Assembly (NCBI GenBank): GCA_900768795.1
Contig: CAAGEH010000010.1
Location: forward strand, 42,321 to 106,320
Direction: 5' to 3'
Length of the DNA: 64,000 bases
Source of the DNA: an uncultured Collinsella sp.
GTDB lineage: Bacteria > Actinomycetota > Coriobacteriia > Coriobacteriales > Coriobacteriaceae
Shown here piece after piece: positions 15,371-26,600 of this stretch (its first letter is position 1; each line of letters begins with the position of its first letter). The notes beneath the pieces were generated by a model that worked only from the letters and a program-made list of their open reading frames with translations, was not told the origin of the DNA and did not search any database. Both the position numbers and the translations under genes were made by a program.

Positions 15371-17824
15371 ATGCGCGTTTCGTATGACTGGCTCAAGACA
15401 ATGATCGATGTGCCCGAGAGCCCCAAAGAGCTTTCGGACGAATATATCCGCACCGGCACCGAGGTCGAGGCTATCGATGTGGTGGGCGAGAGCTACGACC
15501 ATGTAGTCACGGCTCAGGTACTTGAGAAGACTCCTCATCCCGATAGCGACCACATGTACGTGTGCAAGGTCTCTGTGGGCGATAAGAACGTCGACGCCGA
15601 GGGCAACCCCGAGCCGCTGCAGATTGTCTGCGGCGCTCAGAACTTCGAGGCGGGCGATCATATCGTCACCGCTATGATCGGTGCGGTGCTTCCCGGCGAC
15701 GTCAAGATCAAGAAGTCCAAGTTGCGCGGCGTCGTCTCGATGGGCATGAACTGCTCCGCTCGTGAGCTGGGCATCGGCGGCGACCACTCGGGCATCATGA
15801 TTCTGCCCGAGGACGCGCCCGTCGGCATGTCCTTTGGCGAGTACTACGGCAGCTCGGACACCGTGCTCGACTGCGAGATCACGCCCAACCGTCCCGACTG
15901 CCTGTCGATGATCGGCATGGCGCGCGAGACGGGCGCCATTTTCGATCGTGATTACCACGTTGAGCTGCCCTCCATTAAGGTCGAGACCGGCCGCGCCACG
16001 GCAGACGAGCTGACGGTAGCGATTGCCGACGAGGGCCTGTGCGATCGCTACGTCGCCCGCATCGTCCGCAACGTGAAGGTGGGCCCTTCACCCGATTGGA
16101 TGGTCAAGCGTCTGAACGCTTTGGGCATCCGTCCGCACAACAACATCGTCGACATCACCAATTACGTGATGATGCTCACGGGTCAGCCGCTTCACGCATT
16201 CGACCTCTCCACGTTCGTCGAGCGCGACGGTAAGCGCTCCGTGGTCGTGCGCGCCGCCAAGCAGGACGAGGAGTTCCAGACGCTCGATGGCGAGAATCGC
16301 GTGCTCGATGCCGGTATGGGCCTCATCACCGATGGCGAGCGCCCCGTGGCGCTTGCGGGCGTTATGGGCGGCATGGATTCGGAGATTACCGACGACACCG
16401 TCGACGTGATGGTCGAGAGCGCCTGCTTCAACGCCGGCCGCACGAGCCATACGAGTCGCGATCTTTCGCTGATCTCCGACGCTTCGATTCGTTTCGAGCG
16501 CCAGGTCGACGAGACCGGTTGCGTGGACGTCGCCAACGTAACGTGCGCGCTTATTGAGGAACTTGCCGCCGGCGAGGTCGCTCCCGGCTATGTCGATGTA
16601 TACCCCGCCCCCAAGACTATCGCTCCGATTACCCTGCGTTACCAGCGCATTCTCGACATCTGTGGTGCTCCCATCGAGCGCGATTTCGTCGAGCGCTCGC
16701 TTACGCGCCTGGGATGCACGGTCGAGTCTGAGGGCAGCGACTTCCAGGTGACGCCGCCGAGCTTCCGCCCCGACCTTCCGCGTGAGATCGACCTTATCGA
16801 GGAAGTCTTGCGCCTGTGGGGCATGGGTCGCGTCGAGGCGACGATTCCTGCCGCAAAGAACCATATCGGCGGTCTTACGCGCGAGCAGAAGCTCACGCGC
16901 AAGGTCGGTCAGATTCTGCGTGCCTGCGGCCTTAACGAGACCACGACTTTTGGCTTTGCTGCTCCGGGCGATCTCGAGAAGATCCATATGTCCGCTGACG
17001 GTCGCGGCTGCCCCGTGGTGCTCATGAATCCGCTCGTTGCCGAGCAGACCGAGATGCGCCGTTCGCTCCTTCCCGGCCTGCTGCAGTCCGTTGCCTACAA
17101 TGAGGCCCATGGTACGGCCAACGTGCACCTGTACGAGATCGGCTCCCTCTTCCACGGGCGCGAGAACGCGAGCCTGCCGCGCGAGACGCAGTCTGTGGCA
17201 GGCGTGCTCACGGGATCCTGGAGCGATCAAACGTGGAACAACACTGTCGATAAGCTGCGCTTCTTTGCCGGCAAGGGCATTGTCGAGGAGCTGCTTGAGC
17301 AGCTGCGCCTGCCTAAGGTGCGCTTCCGTGTGGCCGAGGGCGAGGGCTACGAGTTCCTGCAGCCGGGCCGCGCCGCCGAGGTGCTCTCCGGTGGTACCGT
17401 GCTTGGCTGGGTGGGCGAGATTCACCCTGAGGCGCGCGAAGCCATGGATATCGATCAGATCGTGGTCGCCTTCGAGCTCGACCTCGATAAGCTCATCAAG
17501 GGTGCACACGACCAGGAGAACTACCATGAGTTCTCGCCGTTCCCGGCTGTCCAGCACGACCTCGCCATCGTTGTTCCCGACGAGGTAACCTGCGAGGACC
17601 TGCTGCAGCGCATTACGAGCGCCGGCGGCAAGCTGCTCGAGAACGTGCGCCTGTTCGACGTCTACCGCGATCCCGCCCGCGTGGGCATAGGCAAGAAGTC
17701 CATGGCGTTCTCGCTGACGTATCGCTCCGACGATCATACGCTTACGAGTGACGAGGTCGAGCGTGCGCACAGCAAGATCGTCACCAAGGTGTGCAAGGCA
17801 ACCGGCGGCGAGGTCCGCTCCTAG
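15371..17824 (+). CDS. pheT: Phenylalanyl-tRNA synthetase beta subunit
   Basis: 817 residues, normal for bacterial PheT. Domains in order: the EMAP-type tRNA-binding fold at about residues 40-155 (KTPHPDSDHMYVCKV), the B3/B4 editing domain at about 210-390 that hydrolyses Tyr-tRNA-Phe (NIVDITNYVM...GQPLHAFD), B5 at about 410-480, the catalytic-like domain, and the C-terminal anticodon-binding FDX-ACB domain (EFSPFPAVQHDLAIVV). ATG start at 15371 after GAAAGGAGAG. It follows pheS, separated by the long hairpin. Confidence 0.97.
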   Translation: MRVSYDWLKTMIDVPESPKELSDEYIRTGTEVEAIDVVGESYDHVVTAQVLEKTPHPDSDHMYVCKVSVGDKNVDAEGNPEPLQIVCGAQNFEAGDHIVTAMIGAVLPGDVKIKKSKLRGVVSMGMNCSARELGIGGDHSGIMILPEDAPVGMSFGEYYGSSDTVLDCEITPNRPDCLSMIGMARETGAIFDRDYHVELPSIKVETGRATADELTVAIADEGLCDRYVARIVRNVKVGPSPDWMVKRLNALGIRPHNNIVDITNYVMMLTGQPLHAFDLSTFVERDGKRSVVVRAAKQDEEFQTLDGENRVLDAGMGLITDGERPVALAGVMGGMDSEITDDTVDVMVESACFNAGRTSHTSRDLSLISDASIRFERQVDETGCVDVANVTCALIEELAAGEVAPGYVDVYPAPKTIAPITLRYQRILDICGAPIERDFVERSLTRLGCTVESEGSDFQVTPPSFRPDLPREIDLIEEVLRLWGMGRVEATIPAAKNHIGGLTREQKLTRKVGQILRACGLNETTTFGFAAPGDLEKIHMSADGRGCPVVLMNPLVAEQTEMRRSLLPGLLQSVAYNEAHGTANVHLYEIGSLFHGRENASLPRETQSVAGVLTGSWSDQTWNNTVDKLRFFAGKGIVEELLEQLRLPKVRFRVAEGEGYEFLQPGRAAEVLSGGTVLGWVGEIHPEAREAMDIDQIVVAFELDLDKLIKGAHDQENYHEFSPFPAVQHDLAIVVPDEVTCEDLLQRITSAGGKLLENVRLFDVYRDPARVGIGKKSMAFSLTYRSDDHTLTSDEVERAHSKIVTKVCKATGGEVRS

Positions 17825-17860
17825 CTTCAGCCCATCCGTCCCTTCTTCCCCCCTGTTCCC

Positions 17861-17973
17861 CTCATCCCTACCGTTTCCCTGACTTATTAAGTTCGCAGTT
17901 TTTGTTGAGCTGGGGTTTTGTTGATTATTGCCCTAGATTCTTCTTAGAAAGTCAGGCGAACGCTGGGGAGAGA
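17861..17973. repeat. Inverted-repeat element, copy 1 (MITE- or REP-like)
   Basis: The left arm at 17861-17895 contains CCGTTTCCCTGACTTATTAAG; the right arm at 17943-17973 contains the degenerate reverse complement (CTTAGAAAGTCAGGCGAACG, then CTGGGGAG). A ~50-bp T/G-rich centre separates them. The same arms recur at 41389-41520, better preserved. Both copies are intergenic, downstream of a phenylalanine-tRNA-related transcription unit. The 265-bp gap between pheT and the phospholipase-like gene holds nothing else recognisable apart from purine-rich sequence after the element. Confidence 0.7.
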
Positions 17974-18089
17974 GGCGGGAGGGGAGAGAGGCGGGAATGA
18001 ACGTGGCGTATGCGCGCGCCTGTTAGGCGTATCCTCTACAGTGTTGAGTGCATCGTTGATGCGGATGATGCAAATAGCGAGGGAGCCGT

Positions 18090-18983
18090 ATGCCTAGTTG
18101 GAACATTCACATTGCCCAGACCGAACAGCTGCTCGGCAGCGGCGGCACGGTCGCACATGCCGTTCGCGACCGCAATGCGTTTCTGTTTGGCAACGTCGTT
18201 CCCGACATCTTGGTTGGCTATATGGTGCCCGACGTGGCGGAGCCTATTCGCTACACGATTACGCATTTTGCCGATGCTGGGCACATTCCCAAACCTCGCG
18301 AGTGGGAGTTCTGGGACCAGTGCATCGTCCCGTTGCTCGAGTCATATACGATTGCCTCCGCAGGCGATGACGGCAAAGGGGCTGTTTGCGCTGGCATCTT
18401 CGCAGCGATGGAAGATGCCGAGCCTGCCTATCCCACATCCATCACCGCCGAGCGCGAACGCCTTAATCGTATCCATCATCCTGAACGGTTTGAGGATCCG
18501 GATGCCTATGCCTATCTCGATCGCAAGGTGGTGCCGACCGGTATCGATATCAAGCGTTCGCAGTTCGACCTTGCCCTGGGCGTCTGGGCGCATCTTCTGG
18601 CGGATAACGTGTGGAATACGCGCGTCAACGAGTTTCTTGACGAGATAGGCGGACATCCCAACGAGGAATTCCGCATCAAAAAACAGGGCGATTTCGACTG
18701 GTTCGGCAGGACGCTTTCAATTTCGAGTATTCCGCGTGCCACCGATCGTCTCTATGCGGCGGCGGAGGGATTTATCCAGTATCCCATCGAGCGCGATTAC
18801 GTGCTTAAAACCATCGGCGTGATTCACGAAATCGTCCGGCAGAATCCCGGAAATCCAGAGCATCCGTCCTATCGTCTACTCAACCAGGAATTCTTCGATA
18901 CGGTGTTTGCCGAGGTCGTCGACAAGACGGATCGATTGATGCGCGAACGCCTGGGGCTCGCCGGAAATGAGGGAACAAAATGA
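18090..18983 (+). CDS. Zinc-dependent phospholipase C-like protein
   Basis: 297 residues. Features of the zinc-dependent phospholipase C / S1-P1-like fold: MPSWNIHIAQTEQLL with an N-terminal His, FLFGNVVPDIL, and the helix DLALGVWAHLLADNVWN with a His and Asp in the right spacing to bind metal. These proteins are usually annotated from PF00882. No signal peptide is present, so this copy is cytosolic and probably acts on an intracellular phosphate ester; the substrate is unknown. ATG start at 18090. It overlaps nanE by four bases (ATGA), so the two are translationally coupled, suggesting a shared sugar-phosphate or lipid-sugar role. Confidence 0.78.
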   Translation: MPSWNIHIAQTEQLLGSGGTVAHAVRDRNAFLFGNVVPDILVGYMVPDVAEPIRYTITHFADAGHIPKPREWEFWDQCIVPLLESYTIASAGDDGKGAVCAGIFAAMEDAEPAYPTSITAERERLNRIHHPERFEDPDAYAYLDRKVVPTGIDIKRSQFDLALGVWAHLLADNVWNTRVNEFLDEIGGHPNEEFRIKKQGDFDWFGRTLSISSIPRATDRLYAAAEGFIQYPIERDYVLKTIGVIHEIVRQNPGNPEHPSYRLLNQEFFDTVFAEVVDKTDRLMRERLGLAGNEGTK

Positions 18984-19690
18984 ATAACGATAGTAACGAT
19001 ACGAGCACATGGAGAAATACCCTGCTGCAAGGCTTCCGCGGAGGGCTCATCGCGAGCGTGCAGGCGTATGTGGGCGAGCCCCTGCGACATCCCGAGACCA
19101 TGGCGCAGATGGCGCGTGCGTGCGAGCTTGGCGGTGCGGTGGCGATTCGCTGCCAAGGTCTTGCCGATATCGCAGCTATAAAAGGCCGTGTTGAGGTGCC
19201 GGTTATCGGTCTTTGGAAAGAGGGGCATGACGGCGTGTACATAACGCCGACCGTGCGTCATGCTGTTGCATGCGTCAATGCCGGGGCGGATATCGTTGCT
19301 GCAGACGCCGCAGATGCGCCGCGTCCGGACGGCTCGTCCTTTGCCGATATCGTGAAAGCCGTGCATGATGCCGGCGCACTTGTTATGGCCGATTGTGCAT
19401 CGCTTGAGGATATCGACCGCGGATTCGAAGCAGGAGCCGACCTGGTCTCGACCACACTTTCGCATGGAACCGCTGCAATCGACTGCGGTATTGCCGACGG
19501 CCCCGACCTTGGGCTGCTTCAGGCTACTGCGTCAAAGTATCCCGGTCGTCCCGTAATTTGCGAAGGCCGCGTGCACACTCCCGCCGACGCCCGTGCCGCT
19601 CTTGATGCCGGTGCATGGGCGGTTGTCGCAGGTACGGCGATTACGCATCCCACGAGCATCACGAGCTGGTTTGTCGACGCGCTCGCATAA
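18980..19690 (+). CDS. nanE: Putative N-acetylmannosamine-6-phosphate 2-epimerase
   Basis: 236 residues, a TIM-barrel of the NanE family, converting ManNAc-6-P to GlcNAc-6-P in sialic acid use. Conserved pieces: GGLIASVQAYVGEPLR at the start, GAVAIRCQGLADI, VIGLWKEGHDGVYITPT with the catalytic Lys, GADIVAADAADAPRPDG, EGRVHTPADARAALDAGAW, and VVAGTAITHPTSIT at the end. No other nan genes are next to it, so it may act in a separate amino-sugar salvage route. It overlaps the preceding gene by 4 bp. Confidence 0.9.
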   Translation: MNNDSNDTSTWRNTLLQGFRGGLIASVQAYVGEPLRHPETMAQMARACELGGAVAIRCQGLADIAAIKGRVEVPVIGLWKEGHDGVYITPTVRHAVACVNAGADIVAADAADAPRPDGSSFADIVKAVHDAGALVMADCASLEDIDRGFEAGADLVSTTLSHGTAAIDCGIADGPDLGLLQATASKYPGRPVICEGRVHTPADARAALDAGAWAVVAGTAITHPTSITSWFVDALA

Positions 19691-19723
19691 TTCGCCCTAG
19701 CTCACCTCATATTCACAAGAGCA

Positions 19724-19766
19724 TCGAAAAAGAAAACGCCCCCGGGAGGAAAACCTTCCGGGGGCG
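19724..19766 (-). terminator. Intrinsic terminator of pyk
   Basis: CGCCCCCGGGAGG (19737-19749) pairs with CCTTCCGGGGGCG (19754-19766). On the minus strand the stem is followed by TTTTCTTTTT. It lies 34 bp past the pyk stop and also faces the end of nanE. Confidence 0.92.
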
Positions 19767-19799
19767 TAGCCATAAACACAATCGCCGGTAGGCGTGTGT

Positions 19800-21260
19800 T
19801 TACTTGACCTGAGCCACGTAAGCGACGTTGGTGGAGGAGACCTTGTCGTCGAGCTCGACGCTCATGCGAGGATCGCCTGCGGTGGCAACGGTGATGTCGC
19901 CGGTCTTGACGTAACCGAGCTCCTTGGCGGTCTCGACTGCCTTGACGATGGTGCCGTTGACGGTGCCCTGCGTGATGGCAGCGAGGTGCGGGATAACGCC
20001 CCAGTACATGATCATCTGCTGGACAGCCCACTCGTGGCGGGAGAATGCGCAGATCGGCATGTTGGGACGGAAGTGGCTCACGAGGCGAGCGGTGCGGCCC
20101 GTGGTGGTCGGGACGGTGATGCACTTAGCGCCAACGGTGGTGGCCATGTTCACAGCGGACATACCGACAACGTTGTTGACGACGCGGGTGCCGTGAGCGT
20201 CTGCGGGAATCTCGAGCGGAGCGTGGGCCGGGAGGTACTTCTCGGTCTCGAGAGCGATGCTTGCCTGCATCTTGACGGCCTCTACCGGGTACTTACCGGC
20301 AGCGGACTCGCCGGAAAGCATGACGGCGTCGGTGCCGTCGTAGATGGCGTTAGCGACGTCGGCAACCTCAGCGCGTGTCGGGCGCGGGTTTTGCTGCATG
20401 GAGTCGAGCATCTGCGTGGCGGTGATAACGGGCTTGTAAGCGGCGTTGCACTTGCGGATGATCTCCTTCTGGATGTGCGGGACGAGCTCAGGACGAATCT
20501 CGATGCCGAGGTCACCACGGGCGACCATGATGCCGTCGGAGTGCTCGAGGATGTCGTCGAAGTTCTCGACGCCGAGAGCGCACTCGATCTTCGGGAAGAT
20601 CGTCACGTGCTCGCCGCCGTTCTCGCGGCAGAGGGTGCGGATGCCCTCAACGGACTCGCCGTCGCGGATGAAGGAAGCGGCGATGTAGTCGATGTTCTGG
20701 GTAAGACCGAACAGGATGTCCTGCTTGTCGCGCTCGGTGATAGCGGGCAGCGAGATGTTGACGTTGGGCATGTTGACGCCCTTGCGCTCGCCGATGAGGC
20801 CGTCGTTCTTGACGACGCAGGTCATATCCTGGCCGTCGACGGACTCGACCTCGAGGGCAACCAGGCCGTCATCGATTAGGATGAGGGAGCCCTTCTCGAC
20901 CTCAGAGGGGAGGGCGAGGTAATCGAGCGAGATGTGCTCAGCGGTGCCGTGGAAATCCTCGGACGTGGGCTGAGCGGTGACAACGATCTTGTCTCCGGTC
21001 TTGACGGCAACTTTCTTGCCATCGACGAGCAGGCCGGTACGGACCTCGGGGCCCTTGGTGTCGAGCAGGATGCCGACGGGGAGACCGAGTTCCTTGGAGA
21101 TGCGGCGGACGCGCTCGATGCGGAGCTTATGCTCATCATAAGAGCCGTGCGAGAAGTTGAAGCGGGCAACGTTCATGCCAGCCTTGATCATCTCGCGGAT
21201 CTTGTCGTCGCTGTCGCACGCAGGACCCATGGTGCAGACGATTTTAGTGCGCTTGTACAT
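19800..21260 (-). CDS. pyk: Pyruvate kinase
   Basis: 486 residues, the ordinary length for the A/B/C domain enzyme. It makes pyruvate and ATP from phosphoenolpyruvate and ADP. Seen: the N-terminal TKIVCTMGPACDS, NFSHGSYDEHK, LLDTKGPEVRTG, the active-site lysine stretch TIFPKIECALGVENFD, MVARGDLGIEI, TATQMLDSMQQNPRPTRAEV, and the C-terminal regulatory domain starting near VVGMSAVNMA. ATG start at 21260 after GGAGGTCTGA. Monocistronic with its own terminator. Confidence 0.97.
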   Translation of the reverse strand: MYKRTKIVCTMGPACDSDDKIREMIKAGMNVARFNFSHGSYDEHKLRIERVRRISKELGLPVGILLDTKGPEVRTGLLVDGKKVAVKTGDKIVVTAQPTSEDFHGTAEHISLDYLALPSEVEKGSLILIDDGLVALEVESVDGQDMTCVVKNDGLIGERKGVNMPNVNISLPAITERDKQDILFGLTQNIDYIAASFIRDGESVEGIRTLCRENGGEHVTIFPKIECALGVENFDDILEHSDGIMVARGDLGIEIRPELVPHIQKEIIRKCNAAYKPVITATQMLDSMQQNPRPTRAEVADVANAIYDGTDAVMLSGESAAGKYPVEAVKMQASIALETEKYLPAHAPLEIPADAHGTRVVNNVVGMSAVNMATTVGAKCITVPTTTGRTARLVSHFRPNMPICAFSRHEWAVQQMIMYWGVIPHLAAITQGTVNGTIVKAVETAKELGYVKTGDITVATAGDPRMSVELDDKVSSTNVAYVAQVK

Positions 21261-21326
21261 TCAGACCTCCATCTGATTTGGTATTGCGCCGGATAGAAAA
21301 CAATGAAGAAAAATAAAACCGCGACT

Positions 21327-21332
21327 ATTATA
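21327..21332 (-). promoter_or_regulatory. -10 box of the pyk promoter (candidate)
   Basis: On the minus strand a perfect TATAAT lies about 65 bp upstream of the pyk start. No good -35 is found at the usual distance, so the assignment rests on the -10 alone. Confidence 0.45.
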
Positions 21333-21382
21333 GCGAACCGTTTACCGTGTATCGGGGAAAATCAACCGTATACCGATTAAGG

Positions 21383-21410
21383 TTGACAATTCCCAGACCA
21401 AGGGTGTAAT
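21383..21410 (+). promoter_or_regulatory. Sigma-70-type promoter, likely for the cation ATPase gene
   Basis: TTGACA at 21383-21388, a 16-bp spacer and TGTAAT at 21405-21410 (five of six consensus). It points toward the ATPase gene 280 bp downstream. Confidence 0.55.
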
Positions 21411-21690
21411 GAGAAAAAAATTTACCAGCTCGTCTACCTTTGGATATATATTAGTTGTTCAAACAAGTGAATCATAGCAGATAAAATCGATTTACCATAC
21501 AGAATAGTTCGCGTATTGCCATGATTGCTACAAAATTGCGCGGGTGGACTAACGCGCACGAGCTGGGGTACTATAAGCAGCATTGTCAGCTGCCGTTTGA
21601 CGTGCAGGCTTGATGAGCCCTTGCCCTACTCCTGGGAATTATGATCGGGCATCGAGTTGTCACTCGGCTCAAATCCCAGGAGGGACCTAT

Positions 21691-24372
<2,682 letters not shown>

Positions 24373-24398
24373 AAGTACTGGCGGGTCCCGTTCCCTGT

Positions 24399-24434
24399 CG
24401 CCCGGGCCAGTGTTCCCACTGACCCGGGCATTTT
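24399..24434 (+). terminator. Intrinsic terminator after the cation ATPase gene
   Basis: GCCCGGGCCAGTG and CACTGACCCGGGC form a GC-rich stem with a TTCC loop, followed by ATTTTGCT. It ends 27 bp after the ATPase stop. Confidence 0.85.
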
Positions 24435-24499
24435 GCTCGAACGGCTTATTTTGTATAGAATTCCTGCTCGAACATGCTGTTGTTTGCTGGGAGGCATCT

Positions 24500-25684
24500 G
24501 TGGGCAAGGCGCGGGCCAAGGCGAAGAAGAAGACGACGGGTGCGCGTGCCAAGCGCGATAAACGTCGCCGCGTCGCGAGTGAGGCGATGGACACCGCGAT
24601 TGCGCCTGCGGACATGCCTGCCATCGATGAGCTGCATGATGTGCCTGCCTTTGCCGAACTGCCGGTCTCCGAGGATCAGCGCACGGCATTCGATGCGTTT
24701 ATCCGGCAGGACGATGCCTCTGAGCATATGGAATTGGGCTGCGTTGTGCGCCTGGATCGCGGCTTTCCGCTCGTGGTGACCGAGCACGATGTCTTTCGCG
24801 CCGAGCATTCCGTGGGGTTCGCCAAAACCCGTGGCGGCGATGCGCCGTTGCTGCCCGCAGTGGGCGACCGCGTTGCCGTGCGCCGGGCTCCCGACCATGA
24901 TATGGGCGTTATCGAGGCGGTTCTTCCGCGAACTTGCACGTTTGAGCGTTGGCGGGGACACGCGCGCGGGGATCGACAGGTGCTGGCGGCGAATATCGAC
25001 ATCGTGCTCGTCGTGCAGGCGCTTGGTGCGGGCAATGTGCTGCTCGACCGTATCGCCCGTTCACTCGTTCTCGCCCTTGATTGCGGGGCGAAACCCGTCG
25101 TTGTGCTCACCAAGGCGGACCGCTGCGAGAAGACCGAGCTCGAGCGCGACGTTTCGCAGGTGAAAGAGCTTGTCGGCAACGACGTGCACCTGATCGCGAC
25201 ATCGTCTGCTGCCGGTACCGGCATAGATGAGGTGCGTGCCGCGGTTCCCGCGGGACGATGCGCGCTGATTCTCGGGGAGTCGGGTGCGGGAAAATCGACG
25301 CTTCTGAACGCGCTTTTGGGTCACGAGGCTTTGGCAACGGGCGGTGTCCGCGAGCGCGACGACGCAGGCCGTCACACGACCGTCGCTCGCACGATGGTCT
25401 CGCTCGCGCCTGATGCCGGCGTTATCGCAGATGCGCCCGGGCTCAGGAGCCTTCCGCTTGTGGGGCACGAGCGCGGGCTCGCGCGCGCGTTTCCCGAAAT
25501 CGTGGAGGCATCTCACGCTTGCCGTTTTGGGGACTGCACGCATACACATGAGCCTGGTTGCGCCGTTATCGCCGCAGCTGACGCGGGCGAGATCTCGCAG
25601 GTGCGACTCGATGCGTTTATGGCGCTCGCACGCGAGATGCGCGTGAGCGCGCAGTCACTGGACCCTGATATTCACCTCAAGTGA
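24500..25684 (+). CDS. rsgA: Ribosome small-subunit-dependent GTPase A (circularly permuted GTPase)
   Basis: 394 residues. It is a GTPase checking late 30S subunit maturation. The G motifs come in permuted order: G4 VVLTKADRC, then G5-like IATSSAAGTG, then the P-loop LGESGAGKSTLLNALLG (about residues 256-272), then G3 DAPGLRSLPL. An N-terminal OB fold precedes them and a C-terminal zinc-binding CRFGDCTHTHEPGC (about 343-356) follows. The N-terminus is an unusually basic ~30-residue tail (KARAKAKKKTTGARAKRDKR), likely rRNA-binding. I take the GTG at 24500, seven bases after GGGAGG; the frame is open further upstream through the preceding terminator, which argues against a longer protein. Confidence 0.94.
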   Translation: MGKARAKAKKKTTGARAKRDKRRRVASEAMDTAIAPADMPAIDELHDVPAFAELPVSEDQRTAFDAFIRQDDASEHMELGCVVRLDRGFPLVVTEHDVFRAEHSVGFAKTRGGDAPLLPAVGDRVAVRRAPDHDMGVIEAVLPRTCTFERWRGHARGDRQVLAANIDIVLVVQALGAGNVLLDRIARSLVLALDCGAKPVVVLTKADRCEKTELERDVSQVKELVGNDVHLIATSSAAGTGIDEVRAAVPAGRCALILGESGAGKSTLLNALLGHEALATGGVRERDDAGRHTTVARTMVSLAPDAGVIADAPGLRSLPLVGHERGLARAFPEIVEASHACRFGDCTHTHEPGCAVIAAADAGEISQVRLDAFMALAREMRVSAQSLDPDIHLK

Positions 25685-25736
25685 TGCGGCATTGCCGACG
25701 AGGCGTTGCTGCTATATGCCTGATCATACGTCGTTG

Positions 25737-25766
25737 AAAGCGTCCCATCAGTCGGGGTGCTTTTTG
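25737..25766 (+). terminator. Intrinsic terminator of rsgA
   Basis: AAAGCGTCCC and GGGGTGCTTT pair around a short loop and are followed by TTTTTGTTT. It lies 53 bp downstream of rsgA. The following ~170 bp should contain the tad operon promoter, but no convincing -35/-10 pair was found. Confidence 0.75.
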
Positions 25767-25940
25767 TTTCATCTGCCCCTGCATGTTCGAGGCGTTCGAA
25801 AACATCTCCTTTGCCTGCAGTTTTAGATTGTTGGCAAGGTATTTGAAAGGTCGCGATTCACTTTCCATAAGAGTTGATCTCTCGCGCACGGTGCATCCGC
25901 AAAATGGGAGCTAGCCAGATTAAGCGGTTTGGAGGTCAAG

Positions 25941-26600
25941 GTGAAGCGACGCACGAGATTGCTCATAAGTATCGTTGCCGGTTTGGCAGCTGCGGCAATC
26001 GCCCTGGTATATGCAACATCCGTTCAGTCAGAAGCCTCGCGTGCCCAGGCGGAGACGCTTGAGCGCTATGGCGGCGATCTTGTTAAGGTCTGCGTTGCCA
26101 TGCGCGATATCGAGCCCGGTGAGACGCTGGATGAGTCGAGTGTACGCATCGAGAAATGGGTTGCATCGCTCATCCCTGACGATGTCGTGAGAAGCATCAA
26201 GGGCGCCGCAGGCAAGAAGGCGACGTCGCGGATTCCTAAAAACGCGGTGATCTCGTCGCTCTATTTCCAAAAAAGCGAGAACTCGATTTCTGCGCCTAAA
26301 GGGAAAACCGTTCTAACGGTTGCATCCGATGACGCCCATGCGCTTGGCGGGGCGCTTAAAGGCGGGGACAGCGTAGACGTCTACGTATCCAAAGACGGTG
26401 TTGCGCATCGCCTGTGCGAGGCAAGCATTGTCTCTACCAGCACTTCCGAAAATGAAAGTCGTGATTCCGAGCTTGCTTGGGTGACGCTTGCGGTCGATCC
26501 CGACCATGTTGAGGAGCTGCTCGCCGCTACGGCACGCGGGGAGATCAGCCTCACGATGCCCGGCGTTGCCGGAGACGCAAAGCGGAAGGAGCGTGCATGA
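25941..26600 (+). CDS. cpaB: Flp pilus assembly protein CpaB/RcpC-like (SAF domain)
   Basis: 219 residues. A basic start (KRRTRLL) and one membrane helix at residues ~6-25 are followed by a SAF domain (about 45-110) with VCVAMRDIEPGETLDESSVRIEKW, typical of CpaB. The C-terminal half (GKTVLTVASDDAHALGGALKGG) matches the second conserved CpaB block. In Gram-negatives CpaB works at the outer-membrane secretin; here it probably contacts the wall-spanning pilus base. The GTG at 25941 follows GGAGG by five bases. First gene of the tad operon; it overlaps the next by four bases (ATGA). Confidence 0.85.
   Translation: MKRRTRLLISIVAGLAAAAIALVYATSVQSEASRAQAETLERYGGDLVKVCVAMRDIEPGETLDESSVRIEKWVASLIPDDVVRSIKGAAGKKATSRIPKNAVISSLYFQKSENSISAPKGKTVLTVASDDAHALGGALKGGDSVDVYVSKDGVAHRLCEASIVSTSTSENESRDSELAWVTLAVDPDHVEELLAATARGEISLTMPGVAGDAKRKERA

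Larger units (their letters stand above)
21261..21690. other. AT-rich intergenic region between divergent pyk and the calcium-type ATPase gene
   Basis: 430 bp, clearly more AT-rich than the surroundings. It holds a candidate pyk -10 on the minus strand and, on the plus strand, TTGACA-N16-TGTAAT at 21383-21410, the best sigma-70-like match in the area. From that promoter the ATPase leader would be about 275 nt. No known riboswitch was recognised in it and no ORF is credible. Confidence 0.5.

Noticed and set aside
25677..25889. 70-residue basic frame on the minus strand after rsgA
   Set aside because: It spans the rsgA terminator, has no ribosome-binding site and weak codon bias.
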